Below are positions 10,794-19,476 of a stretch of DNA of 59,725 bases, piece after piece. Within the stretch, counting starts at the first letter, position 1. Every line of letters begins with the position of its first letter. Position numbers and translations under genes: made by a program. Under the pieces are notes generated by a model that ran no database searches, was not told where the DNA came from, and worked only from the letters and a program-made list of their open reading frames with translations. Source of the stretch: Planctomycetota bacterium (GTDB taxonomy: Bacteria > Planctomycetota > Phycisphaerae > Phycisphaerales > UBA1924); the NCBI GenBank assembly GCA_024276195.1, contig JAJRXR010000057.1:1-59725 (forward strand). Reading direction: 5' to 3'.

Positions 10794-11903
10794 ATGGTTC
10801 CGCTGGGCGTGGTCTTCATGGGCGGGGGTTCGGGCGGGCATCTGTACCCGGCCCTGGCGATCGCCGAGCGCGTGCGTGACGAGGCTCCGGACGCTCGGTT
10901 CGTGCACCTGTGTTCCGAGCGGGATATTGACGCGCAGATCCTCGAAGCGGAGCGGGCCGAGTTCGTCCCGGTCCCCGCGCGCCCGCCGGGCAGGTCGCCG
11001 GGCGCGATGGTGCGTTTTATGCGTTCGTGGGGTCCGAGTGTGCGCACGGCGCGGGATGTGTTCCGGGAGCTGGGCGCCGAGGGGCGCCGGGTGGTTCCGG
11101 TGGCGATGGGGGGGTTCGTCGCGGCGCCGTGCGTCAGGGGCGCCTCCGCCGAGCGCCTCGATGTGCTGATGACCAACCTCGACGCCGTCCCGGGCCTGGC
11201 CAACCGCTGGATCGCCAAGCGGGCGCACACGATCGTCACCGCGGCCCCCGTTGCCGGACGCGACTGGCAGCGCGTGCCCCCCATCGTCCGCCGCGCCGCG
11301 ATCCCGAGTGATCCGCCCGCAGCCTGCCGCGAGCGCCTCGGGCTCGACGCGAACACCCCAACCCTGCTCGTCACCGGCGGCAGCCAGGGCGCCCGCTCAC
11401 TCAACACCCTGCTCCTCGCCCTCGCCCAGCACGAGAGCGCCCCGCTGGGCGGTTGGCAGGTGATCCACCAGACGGGCGAGGACGCCAACCCGGATATTGC
11501 AGGAATCTATGAGCGAGCGGGCATCCGCGCCCGCGTCAGCGAATATCTCGACGACATGGCCAGCGCCTGGGGCGCGGCGGACCTGGCGCTCGCCCGCGCC
11601 GGCGCCGGAAGCGTGGGCGAGGCCTGGGCCAGCGCCACGCCCTGCGTCTTCGTGCCCTACCCGCACCATAAAGACCAGCACCAGCGCAAGAATGCGTTTC
11701 CTCTGGTCGAGGCGGGGGGGGCGGAGCTGATCGACGATCTAATGGATCCGGCGCGGACTCTGGACGAGGGGCTCGAGACGCTCGCGGATCTGCTCACCTC
11801 AGAGGCGAGCCGCGAGCGGATGCGCACTGCCCTGGTGTCGCTCGGCCCCGCCGACGGCGCCCAGCGCATCGCGCGCCTCATCCTCGATCGTGCCAAGACC
11901 TGA
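10794..11903 (+). CDS. murG: UDP-N-acetylglucosamine-N-acetylmuramyl-(pentapeptide) pyrophosphoryl-undecaprenol GlcNAc transferase
   Basis: A 369-residue MurG, the peripheral inner-membrane GT28 enzyme that adds GlcNAc to lipid I to make lipid II, the substrate of FtsW. The N-terminal MGGGSGGHLYPALAIA is the glycine-rich lipid-binding loop. The C-terminal domain holds VTGGSQGARSLNTLL, ARAGAGSVGEAWA and PYPHHKDQHQRKNA, the UDP-GlcNAc-binding signatures. The ATG at 10794 lies 6 bases after ftsW, so the two are probably co-transcribed. No other mur or fts gene follows, so the cluster is dispersed in this organism. Confidence 0.95.
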   Translation: MVPLGVVFMGGGSGGHLYPALAIAERVRDEAPDARFVHLCSERDIDAQILEAERAEFVPVPARPPGRSPGAMVRFMRSWGPSVRTARDVFRELGAEGRRVVPVAMGGFVAAPCVRGASAERLDVLMTNLDAVPGLANRWIAKRAHTIVTAAPVAGRDWQRVPPIVRRAAIPSDPPAACRERLGLDANTPTLLVTGGSQGARSLNTLLLALAQHESAPLGGWQVIHQTGEDANPDIAGIYERAGIRARVSEYLDDMASAWGAADLALARAGAGSVGEAWASATPCVFVPYPHHKDQHQRKNAFPLVEAGGAELIDDLMDPARTLDEGLETLADLLTSEASRERMRTALVSLGPADGAQRIARLILDRAKT

Positions 11904-12028
11904 CCCCGGCACGCCTTACCGGACCGGGCGCCCGCACAACCGGACCCACCCGCTCGCCCAGGGACATTCCAGCCCTTCGCCCGGTGTTCGTGCGTGCGAG
12001 GCGCGTGCAAGGGTGTAGAATCAAAGGT

Positions 12029-12667
12029 ATGGAGGCGAAACGCCAGGAACGGATTCCGACACGCTGTGTCATGCTCGCCGAGCGAGGCGCCGCGCCGCCC
12101 GCGGCCCTGCTCGAAGCGCTGCGCCGCCACTCGATCGAGCCGCTGCGCTGCGAGAGCCCGTTCGTCGCCTTTGCCCGCCTGTGCGAACTGAGTGCCGCCA
12201 GCCCGGGCGTCCCGGTCGCGCTCTTGCTCGTCCAGCCCGAGCGTCTGCCCGAGGGCGACGCGCTGCGGATCGCCAGCGAGCGGTACACGCCCAGCGCCAC
12301 CTGCTGGGTCTACGACGAGTCGGGCAAGCCCCGCCTCCGGGCCGCCCCGCCCGTCCGCCCCCGCACGAACGTTGCGCCGCGCCACGAGAAAACCGGCTCC
12401 GCCCAACTGCCCGCCGCCCCCAAACCCGAACGCCCCAAGCCCGCCCCGCGACTGCGCCTGGTCGAGAGCGACGGACCCGCCCGGGAACCCGACATGGGGC
12501 TCGTCGGACCGGGCGACGACCTCGCGCCCATCAGCGGCGCGAACCCGGACACCCCGACCGGCGTTGGAACTTCTGCGGGCGTCCCGCGCTCGGCCCGCTC
12601 CATCCTCACCGACGACGAACTCGAAATGCTCATGGCCCCCGAGCTTCCCGACGACGGGCGGGGCTGA
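12029..12667 (+). CDS. Hypothetical protein
   Basis: A 212-residue soluble-looking protein that I do not recognise. Residues 1-90 form a compact domain (TRCVMLAERGAAPPAALLEAL, then PVALLLVQPERLPEGDAL) that could be receiver-like, since it reads as strand-helix alternation, but no phosphoacceptor motif is visible. Residues 100-190 are Pro/Arg-rich linker. The C-terminus ends ILTDDELEMLM plus an acidic tail, a short helix resembling a docking peptide. I preferred the ATG at 12029 (MEAKRQERIP) over an upstream in-frame ATG that lies in non-conserved sequence. The next gene, a diguanylate cyclase with a similar N-terminal domain, starts 41 bases later, so the two may work together. Confidence 0.7.
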   Translation: MEAKRQERIPTRCVMLAERGAAPPAALLEALRRHSIEPLRCESPFVAFARLCELSAASPGVPVALLLVQPERLPEGDALRIASERYTPSATCWVYDESGKPRLRAAPPVRPRTNVAPRHEKTGSAQLPAAPKPERPKPAPRLRLVESDGPAREPDMGLVGPGDDLAPISGANPDTPTGVGTSAGVPRSARSILTDDELEMLMAPELPDDGRG

Positions 12668-12708
12668 ACAACGCCCGTTTCTGATTCGCTTTGACACACG
12701 GAGATTCG

Positions 12709-14082
12709 ATGAGCGGCGTCTCGGCACGCAACGACATGACAGGCCCCGCTGGCGATTCAGACCACTCGCCCGCGCCGGGGGATCTGCGCGTCATCCTCGT
12801 CGGGCGCACCGGCCTCGACCAGACGCTCCGACGCGACCGGCGCGTCGAGGTCATCCGCGCGCGCACGCCGCTGGACGCCATCGGCGAGCTCTCCGACCCG
12901 ATCGACACCCAGTCGCCGGCGCGCACCATCGTGGTTGTCGCGTCCGACGCCGAGCCCGCGCCCGATGAGCTGCCCGGGTTCCTCCAGGGCCTGCGCATCG
13001 TGGACCCGAGCGTGCGCATCGTCCGCGTGGGCGATGGCGCGTGCGCCCCGTACGACGCGGGTGTGCTGGCTGGCGCCGGGGGCGATGATCTGCGGATGAT
13101 CTTTGAGGCGCCTCTCGACGAGCCCGAGTCCGAGCCTCACGCGGACGCCGAGCCAACCGACCAACCCGCCGAGCCCGCCGAGCCGGGCGCGATCGCGCCC
13201 CCGGGCATTGAGTACGCGACCGACCTCGCCGCGGTCGAGATGCTCACACGCGGGCGCGACCCGCTCGAGACGTGTCTGGACCTGATCCGGTCTCGCCTGG
13301 GGCGTGCGGACGTGCGCTATGTGCCGGCGCCCGAGAACGCCCCGGCGGGCGACCCCCGGGCCGGGGCCGCCGAGGTCCGCCTCGGTTCAACGCTCGTCGG
13401 CCTGCTCGTGCTCGAAGGCCCCGCGCCGAGCGCCGAAGAGCTCGAAGCTCTCAACGGGCACGCCCGATGGCTCGGCGCGTGGATCCGCCTGAGCGAGCAG
13501 CAGCGTGCGCTGCGTCTGGGCGCGTTCACCGACTCGCTGACCGGCGCCTGGAACCGGCGCTACTTCGAGCGCTACGCGGGCGCCGCGATCGAGCAGGCCC
13601 GCAGAGCGCGCCAGACCCTGACCGTCCTCTACTTCGACATCGACGATTTCAAGAGCTACAACGACCGCTTCGGCTACGACGCGGGCGACGAGATCCTCGT
13701 CGAGACCGCCCGGATGATGCGCAGCGTCGTCCGCCCATCCGACCGCGTCTGCCGCATCGGCGGCGACGAGTTCGCCGTCATCTTCTTCGAGCCCCAAGGC
13801 CCGCGCCGGGCGGATTCGCACCCGCCCGAGTCGATCTACGACATCGCGATGCGCTTCCAGCGCCAGATCTGCGAACACCGCTTCCCCAAGCTCGGCGGAC
13901 AAGCCCTGGGCACGCTGACGGTCTCGGGCGGGCTGGCGACCTACCCGTGGGATGGTGTGGACGCCGAATCGCTCCGCCATCGCGCGTCCGAGCTGGCGAT
14001 CGAATCCAAACGTCAGGGCAAGAACGTGATCACGCTGGGTCCGGGCGCCGAGCGCGTCTGCAACCCGCAAGACCCGTCCTGA
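12709..14082 (+). CDS. GGDEF domain diguanylate cyclase
   Basis: A 457-residue protein predicted to make the second messenger c-di-GMP from two GTP. Residues 20-140 form a degenerate receiver-like domain (LRVILVGRTGLDQTL). A central region (about 165-265) may be a GAF-like sensor. The C-terminal GGDEF domain begins TDSLTGAWNRRYFE, has the metal/GTP loop FDIDDFKSYND, and an intact active-site GGDEF. An RPSD exactly five residues upstream of GGDEF fits the product-inhibition I-site (RxxD). No membrane helix is visible. ATG at 12709 is supported by acggag; a TTG six codons upstream is the alternative. Confidence 0.9.
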   Translation: MSGVSARNDMTGPAGDSDHSPAPGDLRVILVGRTGLDQTLRRDRRVEVIRARTPLDAIGELSDPIDTQSPARTIVVVASDAEPAPDELPGFLQGLRIVDPSVRIVRVGDGACAPYDAGVLAGAGGDDLRMIFEAPLDEPESEPHADAEPTDQPAEPAEPGAIAPPGIEYATDLAAVEMLTRGRDPLETCLDLIRSRLGRADVRYVPAPENAPAGDPRAGAAEVRLGSTLVGLLVLEGPAPSAEELEALNGHARWLGAWIRLSEQQRALRLGAFTDSLTGAWNRRYFERYAGAAIEQARRARQTLTVLYFDIDDFKSYNDRFGYDAGDEILVETARMMRSVVRPSDRVCRIGGDEFAVIFFEPQGPRRADSHPPESIYDIAMRFQRQICEHRFPKLGGQALGTLTVSGGLATYPWDGVDAESLRHRASELAIESKRQGKNVITLGPGAERVCNPQDPS

Positions 14083-14196
14083 CACGCGCGGGCGCGGCTT
14101 GGCGGGTGCCGTGGAGACGCCGCCGCGGCTTCTCCACGATCATGCGCCGCTCGCATAAAAAAGGCTGGCGCCGTCTGCACGCCACCCTTGGATCGA

Positions 14197-14220
14197 CACT
14201 GACCCGAAGACGGGTCAGTG
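14197..14220. terminator. Perfect 10-bp hairpin (possible terminator)
   Basis: cactgacccg - aaga - cgggtcagtg forms a perfect 10-bp stem with a 4-base loop between the diguanylate cyclase and HAD genes. No T-run follows on either strand, so it may be Rho-assisted or simply a palindromic repeat. Confidence 0.4.
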
Positions 14221-14272
14221 GCACGGCGGACCCGATCCCCGGAATCTCTCGATCAGAACCTATGCTCGCCCC

Positions 14273-15181
14273 ATGCCCTTCGCCGCCCCCAAGACATCCC
14301 TCTCGTGCGATCTGATCGCGCTCGATCTTGACGGCACCCTCCTCCGCCCCGACGGCTCGGTCTCACCCTTCAGCATCGACACCATCGCCCGGGCGCGCCG
14401 CGCGGGGATCGAGGTCGTCGTCTGCACCGGGCGCGGGTACGTCGAGTGCAGGCATGTGCTCGGGTGGATCGGGCAGACCGACGCCGCGGTTGTTGCGGGC
14501 GGCTCGATCACCGCCTGCGGACGGACCGGGCGGACGCTCCACCGCGTGCCCATGAGCCATGATCTGGTCTCGCTCGTCGTAGAAACCCTGCACGAGCACG
14601 AGCGCGCCGCGATGGTTCTCAAAGACCCGAGCGCCGCCGGGTACGACTATCTCGTGCTCCACGGCGCCGGCAAGCACCCCATCGACCCCGTCACAACCTG
14701 GTGGTTCGAGGAGGTCGGCGTCAGCGCCCGGTATGCGAACACGCTCGACGACGACGAGCACCCGGAGCAGACCGTCCGCGTCGGCGCCTGCACCGACGAA
14801 CGCGCCTCGGGGCCGATCGCCGAGGCGCTCGAGCGCGACTTGCCCGCATCGGCCACGCTGCACAACTTCCCCGCGGTCGTCGCCTCGCGCGGGGACGGCG
14901 CCGAGCCGAGGCGCGTGAACATCATCGAGGTTTTCGACGGGCGCGCCAGCAAGTGGGGCGCCGTCGAACGCCTCGCCCAAGAGCGCGGCATCGACCCCGC
15001 CCGCGTCGCCGCGATCGGCGATCAGATCAACGACATCTCCATGATCCGCGCCGCCGGTGTCGGCATCGCCATGGGCAACGCCGTCGAGGGCGTGCGCGAG
15101 CTGGCCGACCGGCACACAGAGACCAACGCGAACGACGGCGCCGCCCTGGCGATCGAGAAGATTCTGGACGGGGAGTGGTGA
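14273..15181 (+). CDS. Cof-type HAD-IIB family hydrolase
   Basis: A 302-residue HAD-superfamily phosphatase, probably cytosolic, acting on small phosphometabolites such as sugar or cofactor phosphates. Motif I is ALDLDGTLLRPDG (both Asp present, near residue 20). Motif II is the T in VVCTGRGY. Motif III is the lysine in the RASKWGAVERL region, and motif IV is IGDQINDISMIRAAG. The large insertion between motifs II and III is the C2-type cap of the IIB subgroup. The start ATG fits directly with the first motif. It is followed by a REP-like repeat and rsmA. Confidence 0.92.
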   Translation: MPFAAPKTSLSCDLIALDLDGTLLRPDGSVSPFSIDTIARARRAGIEVVVCTGRGYVECRHVLGWIGQTDAAVVAGGSITACGRTGRTLHRVPMSHDLVSLVVETLHEHERAAMVLKDPSAAGYDYLVLHGAGKHPIDPVTTWWFEEVGVSARYANTLDDDEHPEQTVRVGACTDERASGPIAEALERDLPASATLHNFPAVVASRGDGAEPRRVNIIEVFDGRASKWGAVERLAQERGIDPARVAAIGDQINDISMIRAAGVGIAMGNAVEGVRELADRHTETNANDGAALAIEKILDGEW

Positions 15182-15205
15182 GGAGGTGAGTGGTCAGATG
15201 GATCT

Positions 15206-15262
15206 CGGAGGCGAGGGCTTCCAGCCCTCCGCGCCTTGGTAGAGCCGGTTTCCAACCGGCTT
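15206..15262. repeat. REP-like double palindrome upstream of rsmA
   Basis: Two hairpins: ggcgagggcttccagccctc (centre ttcca) and agccggtttccaaccggct. The first core recurs at 22827-22850 and the second at 3643-3655. They lie between the HAD gene and rsmA, followed by a run of cacctcccc/ctcacc short direct repeats (15297-15332). Confidence 0.75.
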
Positions 15263-15332
15263 TGAGCCTTGGGCTCTGGCAATGGCATTGAATCTCCACC
15301 TCCCCATCTCACCACTCACCACTCACCTCCCC

Positions 15333-16202
15333 ATGCAAACCCTCACCCAAATCAAGCTGATGCTCGAACAGCGTGGGCTCTCGCCCAAGAAATCGCTGGG
15401 GCAGAACTTCTTGATCGATCACAACCTGATCGCGCGTCTGGTGGATGTTTCGGCAGTGGGCGCGGGCGATCTGGTGCTGGAGATCGGGCCGGGGACGGGG
15501 GCGCTCACGGGCGAGCTGCTGGCGCGCGGGTGTGAGGTGATCGCGTGCGAGATGGACAGCGCGCTGTGCGGGCTGCTCCGCGAGACGATCGCGAGCGAGC
15601 ACGCGGACCGCTTCACACTCATCGAGGGTGATGCATTGGCGTCGAAGCGCGAGCTGTCGCGCGAGGTGCTCGGGGCGCTCGCTGGGCGCCCGTTCAGGCT
15701 GGTCGCGAACCTGCCCTACGCCGCCGCGACGCCGCTGGTGCTTGCGCTGCTGACACGCTCGCCCGAGTGCAGTGGGCTGTACATCACCATCCAGCGCGAG
15801 GTGGGCGAGCGCCTCGGCGCCTCGCCCGGGACCAAGGCCTACGGCTCAATCAGCGTCGTCGCCCAGCACCTCGCCCGCGTGCGCACGATCGCCACCCTCC
15901 CGCCCGAGTGCTTCTGGCCCAGGCCCGAGGTCACCAGCGCGATGGTCGCCATCGAGCGCCGCGATGCCCCGGGCGGGGTTGAGCGGTGGATACGCCTGGC
16001 CGACACCTGCCAGACCCTCTTCGCCTCACGGCGCAAGCAGCTCGGCTCGGTGGTGCGCCGTCTCGCCGGCGGGGAAATTGACTGGCCCGAGGGCGTCGAG
16101 CCTACGGCCCGGGTCGAGTCGCTCACCCCCGCCCAGATCAGCTCGCTCGTCGAGGCGATCGGAGCGCCCGGGCGGGGCGCGGGCGGTTCTGAGGCTCCCT
16201 GA
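15333..16202 (+). CDS. rsmA: 16S rRNA (adenine(1518)-N(6)/adenine(1519)-N(6))-dimethyltransferase
   Basis: A 289-residue RsmA (KsgA) that dimethylates two adjacent adenines in helix 45 of 16S rRNA late in 30S assembly, using SAM. Diagnostic motifs are KKSLGQNFLIDHNLI at the N-terminus, the SAM-binding LEIGPGTGALT, EMDSALCGLL, and the catalytic NLPYAAATPL. The C-terminal helical rRNA-binding domain is present. ATG at 15333 (MQTLTQIKLMLEQRG) is chosen because the frame upstream is repeat sequence. The gene is complete and of normal length. Confidence 0.95.
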   Translation: MQTLTQIKLMLEQRGLSPKKSLGQNFLIDHNLIARLVDVSAVGAGDLVLEIGPGTGALTGELLARGCEVIACEMDSALCGLLRETIASEHADRFTLIEGDALASKRELSREVLGALAGRPFRLVANLPYAAATPLVLALLTRSPECSGLYITIQREVGERLGASPGTKAYGSISVVAQHLARVRTIATLPPECFWPRPEVTSAMVAIERRDAPGGVERWIRLADTCQTLFASRRKQLGSVVRRLAGGEIDWPEGVEPTARVESLTPAQISSLVEAIGAPGRGAGGSEAP

Positions 16203-16252
16203 GCCCTTGGCGCACCACCCCTGGGCGCGGTAAAGTGCGCGCTGGAGGGCCG

Positions 16253-17275
16253 ATGACGACGTCCAGCAACGGGAGCGCCATCTCGGACGATGCCGACGCC
16301 CAGAATCTCGGCGTCTCGCTCGGCCCGAGCGTGCGAGACGTGTGCGACGGGCGTCTGGGCGAGATCAACTGGTTCCGCGCCACGTGGCAGCACGGCGGCG
16401 CCGCCACCGGTTTCTCGACTTGGACCCACCCCGACGGGCGCACCACCGACGTGGTCGTCAAACTCCCCATCAAGTTCGACGAGTGGTTCTGGACCGTCCG
16501 CCTCGGCGGGGTCGAGAACGACGAGTTCGATTCCGAGCGGGCGCTGGCGCTGCCCACGCCGCGGGTACTCGCGGGCGGCGAACAACTCGGCGAGTACGAC
16601 CTGGCCTGGATCGTCATGGAACGCCTCGCAAGCCCGCCCCTGGCGAGCGATCTGACCAAGCCCGCCCTGCTCGAGCTGCTGCGGTCCGCAGCGGACTTTC
16701 AGGCCCGGGCCGCCCAGGTGAGAGATATTCGTCAGGCTCCCAAACCGCCCAAGGAGGACTGGGGAGCCGAGATCGAGCAGGCCCGCGAGGCGTGCCGGGG
16801 CGATCGGATCGACAACGCCCAGCGCTGGAACGTGCTGCTCAAGGAGGTGGATCGCCGCCTGGATTCGCTGATGGCCCTCTGGCGGGCTCGCCCGATCGAC
16901 ACCTGGTGTCACGGCGATCTGCACGGGCACAACGCGATGCGACGCCGCCTTTCCGACGAAAAAAACGGGTGCTGCGTCCTGATCGACCTCGCCCTGGTCC
17001 ATCCCGGGTGCTGGGTCGAGGACGCGATCTACCTCGAGCGTTTGTTCTGGGCCAGGCGCGAGCAGCTCCACGGCGTACGCCTTGTGCGCACGCTGGGGCA
17101 GTTCCGAAAGGAGCTCGGGCTCGAGAACACCGAAAATGCCTCAGATTTGGCAAATGTTCGGAGGGTCCTCATGGCGGCCACGGCGCCCGCTTTCCTCTCC
17201 ACAGAGGGACATCCCGCCCATTTGGTCGCCGCTCTGGACCTGCTCGAACGCCTCTTGCCCGTTGTCACGCGGTAG
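16253..17275 (+). CDS. Aminoglycoside phosphotransferase-like (APH/choline kinase fold) protein
   Basis: A 340-residue protein of the protein-kinase-like APH superfamily, which phosphorylates small hydroxylated molecules. The catalytic loop is WCHGDLHGHN near residue 220 (HxDxxxxN), and the Mg-binding Asp is in LIDLALVHPG. N-lobe features are weaker: VVVKLPI could hold the ATP-binding lysine. The substrate is unknown; resistance function should not be assumed because such proteins are often house-keeping kinases. ATG at 16253 has ggagg 5 bases upstream; a GTG six codons before is possible. Confidence 0.78.
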   Translation: MTTSSNGSAISDDADAQNLGVSLGPSVRDVCDGRLGEINWFRATWQHGGAATGFSTWTHPDGRTTDVVVKLPIKFDEWFWTVRLGGVENDEFDSERALALPTPRVLAGGEQLGEYDLAWIVMERLASPPLASDLTKPALLELLRSAADFQARAAQVRDIRQAPKPPKEDWGAEIEQAREACRGDRIDNAQRWNVLLKEVDRRLDSLMALWRARPIDTWCHGDLHGHNAMRRRLSDEKNGCCVLIDLALVHPGCWVEDAIYLERLFWARREQLHGVRLVRTLGQFRKELGLENTENASDLANVRRVLMAATAPAFLSTEGHPAHLVAALDLLERLLPVVTR

Positions 17276-17383
17276 AATGACCCCGAACAGCGGCGGCAAA
17301 GTGACCCGCCCGACCCAAGTAGCCCCACGAGGCGATGCCCACCCGGTTTGGGGCCGCCTGAACACACGCTTGCGAGGTGACCA

Positions 17384-17554
17384 TTGGACCAGCTCGAACA
17401 ACTGCAGCAGCTCATCGAATCCGCCCGTGAGGACTACAACAAGGCCAAGGGCGGCAACCGCGCCGCTGGCACCCGTGTCCGTAAAATCATGCAGGACGTC
17501 AAGAACATCGCCCAGGAAATCCGCAAGGAGATGCTCGGCACGCGCGAGGACTGA
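17384..17554 (+). CDS. Histone H1-like protein (Hc1-like)
   Basis: A 56-residue basic protein that begins with TTG, so it is easily missed. The C-terminal half carries KGGNRAAGTRVRKIMQDVK followed by NIAQEIRKEM, matching the Gly-Asn-x-Ala-Ala-Gly-Thr-Arg-x-Arg-Lys core of bacterial histone H1-like proteins, which bind and compact DNA. The N-terminal half is a predicted amphipathic helix (LEQLQQLIESARED). A gaggtga sequence lies a few bases before the TTG at 17384. It is transcribed alone between the phosphotransferase and the dehydratase. The family match is strong; the in vivo role is inferred. Confidence 0.82.
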   Translation: MDQLEQLQQLIESAREDYNKAKGGNRAAGTRVRKIMQDVKNIAQEIRKEMLGTRED

Positions 17555-17642
17555 CCCGAGCGCCCACCGACCACTGACCCCGTTCCACGCCGAGGCGCCC
17601 ACGCCCTCGTTTCTCCCACATGTCTGACGAGGCCCGACGACC

Positions 17643-18224
17643 ATGAGCATGGCTCCGAGCCACCAGAGCGCAACGCAACGCGCCGACGACGCACGCACCT
17701 GCATCGTCCAGGGGATCGCTGCGATCGGTCCGAGCGACAAGTTCATCATCGACCTGGATGTGATCGACCTGTCGCACCGCTATCTCGATCGGGACGGCAT
17801 CGCGCAGTGGACCCCGCACCGCGGGAATATGGCCCTGATCGACGCCGTGATCTGGAAAAGCCAGGACAACACCTACGGCGTCGCCATCAAGCACGTCCGC
17901 GACGACGAGTTCTGGGTCTCGGGCCACTTCCCGGGGCGCGCCATGTTCCCGGGCGTGCTCATGGTCGAGTGCGGGGCGCAGCTCGGGGCGCTGCTGTTCA
18001 GCCTCCGCCAGAAGGAAAAGCGCCTCGCCGCGTTCCTGCGCATAGACAAGGCCGTCTTCCGGCGCGCCGTCGAGCCGGGCGATGATCTCTACATCCTCTC
18101 CCGAGAGGTCAAAAAGCAGTCGCGCAAGTTCACCTCTGACATCCAGGGCATCGTCAATGGACAGCTCTGTTTCGAGGCCCGCATCGAGGGCCTGAACATC
18201 GGACCCCTCGACGCCGGCGACTGA
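17643..18224 (+). CDS. 3-hydroxyacyl-ACP dehydratase FabZ-like (hotdog fold)
   Basis: A 193-residue protein of the FabA/FabZ dehydratase group, which removes water from 3-hydroxyacyl-ACP in fatty-acid elongation. The active-site histidine is in GHFPGRAMFPGVLMVE and the partner Glu of the helix is in the same stretch (VECGAQLG). A preceding HRGNMALIDAV corresponds to the family's first strand-turn. It is longer than typical FabZ (about 150) through an N-terminal extension of about 30 residues. The following gene starts 19 bases after its stop but is unrelated in function. Confidence 0.87.
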   Translation: MSMAPSHQSATQRADDARTCIVQGIAAIGPSDKFIIDLDVIDLSHRYLDRDGIAQWTPHRGNMALIDAVIWKSQDNTYGVAIKHVRDDEFWVSGHFPGRAMFPGVLMVECGAQLGALLFSLRQKEKRLAAFLRIDKAVFRRAVEPGDDLYILSREVKKQSRKFTSDIQGIVNGQLCFEARIEGLNIGPLDAGD

Positions 18225-18242
18225 CTCGCTCCACACCCCGGC

Positions 18243-19460
18243 GTGCCCGCCTTGCTCCACATCCTCATCGAACCCGGTCCCGAATCGTCGCTGTGCGACA
18301 GCGCGCGCACGCTCCCGGCGCGCCCGGGCGTGATCGCCTTTGAGAAAGGCGACACCTCGACCGTGCTCCTCGCCGCGACGGGGAACCTGCGCCGGTTTGC
18401 GCTGACGCGCCTGGGCGAGCCCGACGGGGTGACGCCCGCCAAACGTGAGGATCTGAGCCCGGTGACAGCCCGCCTGCGCGCCCGCGTCGTCGGCGCCTCG
18501 TTCGAGGGCGACGCGCTCTACCTTGAAGAGGCCCGCACGCGCCTCCCCGAGGCCTACCGAGCGACTCTGGACACGCGCAAGGCCTGGTGCCTGCACCTCG
18601 ACCCGGAGGCCAGCCCCCCGGTCTGGCGACGGGTCGATCTCGTCGGCGCCTGCGCCCGCGGACAACAGCTCTCCCCGGGCGCCCTGTTCGGGCCGATCCG
18701 CGAGCACGACAGCGCCAGCAGGCTCGGCGAGCACCTGGACGATCTGTTTGACCTGTGCCGCACCCCGAAAGAGCTCGAGGCGGCGCCCCACGGACGCGCC
18801 TGCGCGTACAAAGAAATGGGGCGCTGCGACGCGCCGTGTGATGGCTCGGCGTCGATGGACGTGTATCGCGAACGCGTCCGCGACGCTGCCCGGTTTATCA
18901 GCACGCCCGTGAGCCTGAGCCTCTCGGCTGTCGAGCGGCGCATGGAACGCGCCGCGATCGAGCAGGACTACGAGTTGGCCTCCGCCCTCAACGAGCGCGC
19001 CCGGCGCATCCGCAAGGGCGCAGGCCCCGCGACCTCGTGGACAACCTCGCTCGATCGTTTCGCCGTGCTCGGCGCGTTCCCCTCGACCAGGCGCGCCTGG
19101 GCGCGCCTCTTCATCTGCACCGCCCGCCATATCGACACCTTCGCCGACGTCCGGGGCGATCTGACCCGCTCGCAGGCGGACGAGCTGCTCAGCGCCTGCG
19201 CCGCGCGAGCCCGGTCGCTGCTCGACCGCGAGCCCGCGGCGCTGCGCCCCGACGAGGCGGAGCGCCTCGGGCTGCTGAGCCATGCTCTGTTTCACCCGCC
19301 CCGCGCCGCTGGGGGCATGATCTCGCTTGACCCGATGTCCGACGCCTCGGCGTTGGGTACGCTCGTGCGACGGGCGGCCAAGGTCCGCGACGAGAGCGAA
19401 TCGCCCGATACACCCCCCGACACGCTCCGCGCCGAGCTCGGCCCGGGCGCCGGCGCCTGA
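18243..19460 (+). CDS. UvrC-like protein lacking the C-terminal nuclease
   Basis: A 405-residue protein related to the N-terminal part of excinuclease subunit UvrC. Residues about 25-60 (RPGVIAFEKGDTSTVLLAAT, then GNLRRFAL) align in layout with the GIY-YIG domain, but the GIY and YIG residues and the catalytic Tyr are missing. The middle has SRLGEHLDDLFDLCRTPKEL and CAYKEMGRCDAPCDG, a Cys-rich UvrC-type segment, then a UVR helix pair (AIEQDYELASALNERARRI). There is no RNase H-like or HhH domain, and the length is well below the 600 residues of UvrC. It is therefore probably a non-catalytic paralogue rather than the repair nuclease. Start is a GTG. Confidence 0.75.
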   Translation: MPALLHILIEPGPESSLCDSARTLPARPGVIAFEKGDTSTVLLAATGNLRRFALTRLGEPDGVTPAKREDLSPVTARLRARVVGASFEGDALYLEEARTRLPEAYRATLDTRKAWCLHLDPEASPPVWRRVDLVGACARGQQLSPGALFGPIREHDSASRLGEHLDDLFDLCRTPKELEAAPHGRACAYKEMGRCDAPCDGSASMDVYRERVRDAARFISTPVSLSLSAVERRMERAAIEQDYELASALNERARRIRKGAGPATSWTTSLDRFAVLGAFPSTRRAWARLFICTARHIDTFADVRGDLTRSQADELLSACAARARSLLDREPAALRPDEAERLGLLSHALFHPPRAAGGMISLDPMSDASALGTLVRRAAKVRDESESPDTPPDTLRAELGPGAGA

Positions 19461-19476
19461 CGGAGACGAGATTCCC

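Noticed and set aside
16253-17275. Antibiotic-resistance aminoglycoside kinase
   Set aside because: Only the general kinase-fold motifs are present, and nothing indicates drug substrates.
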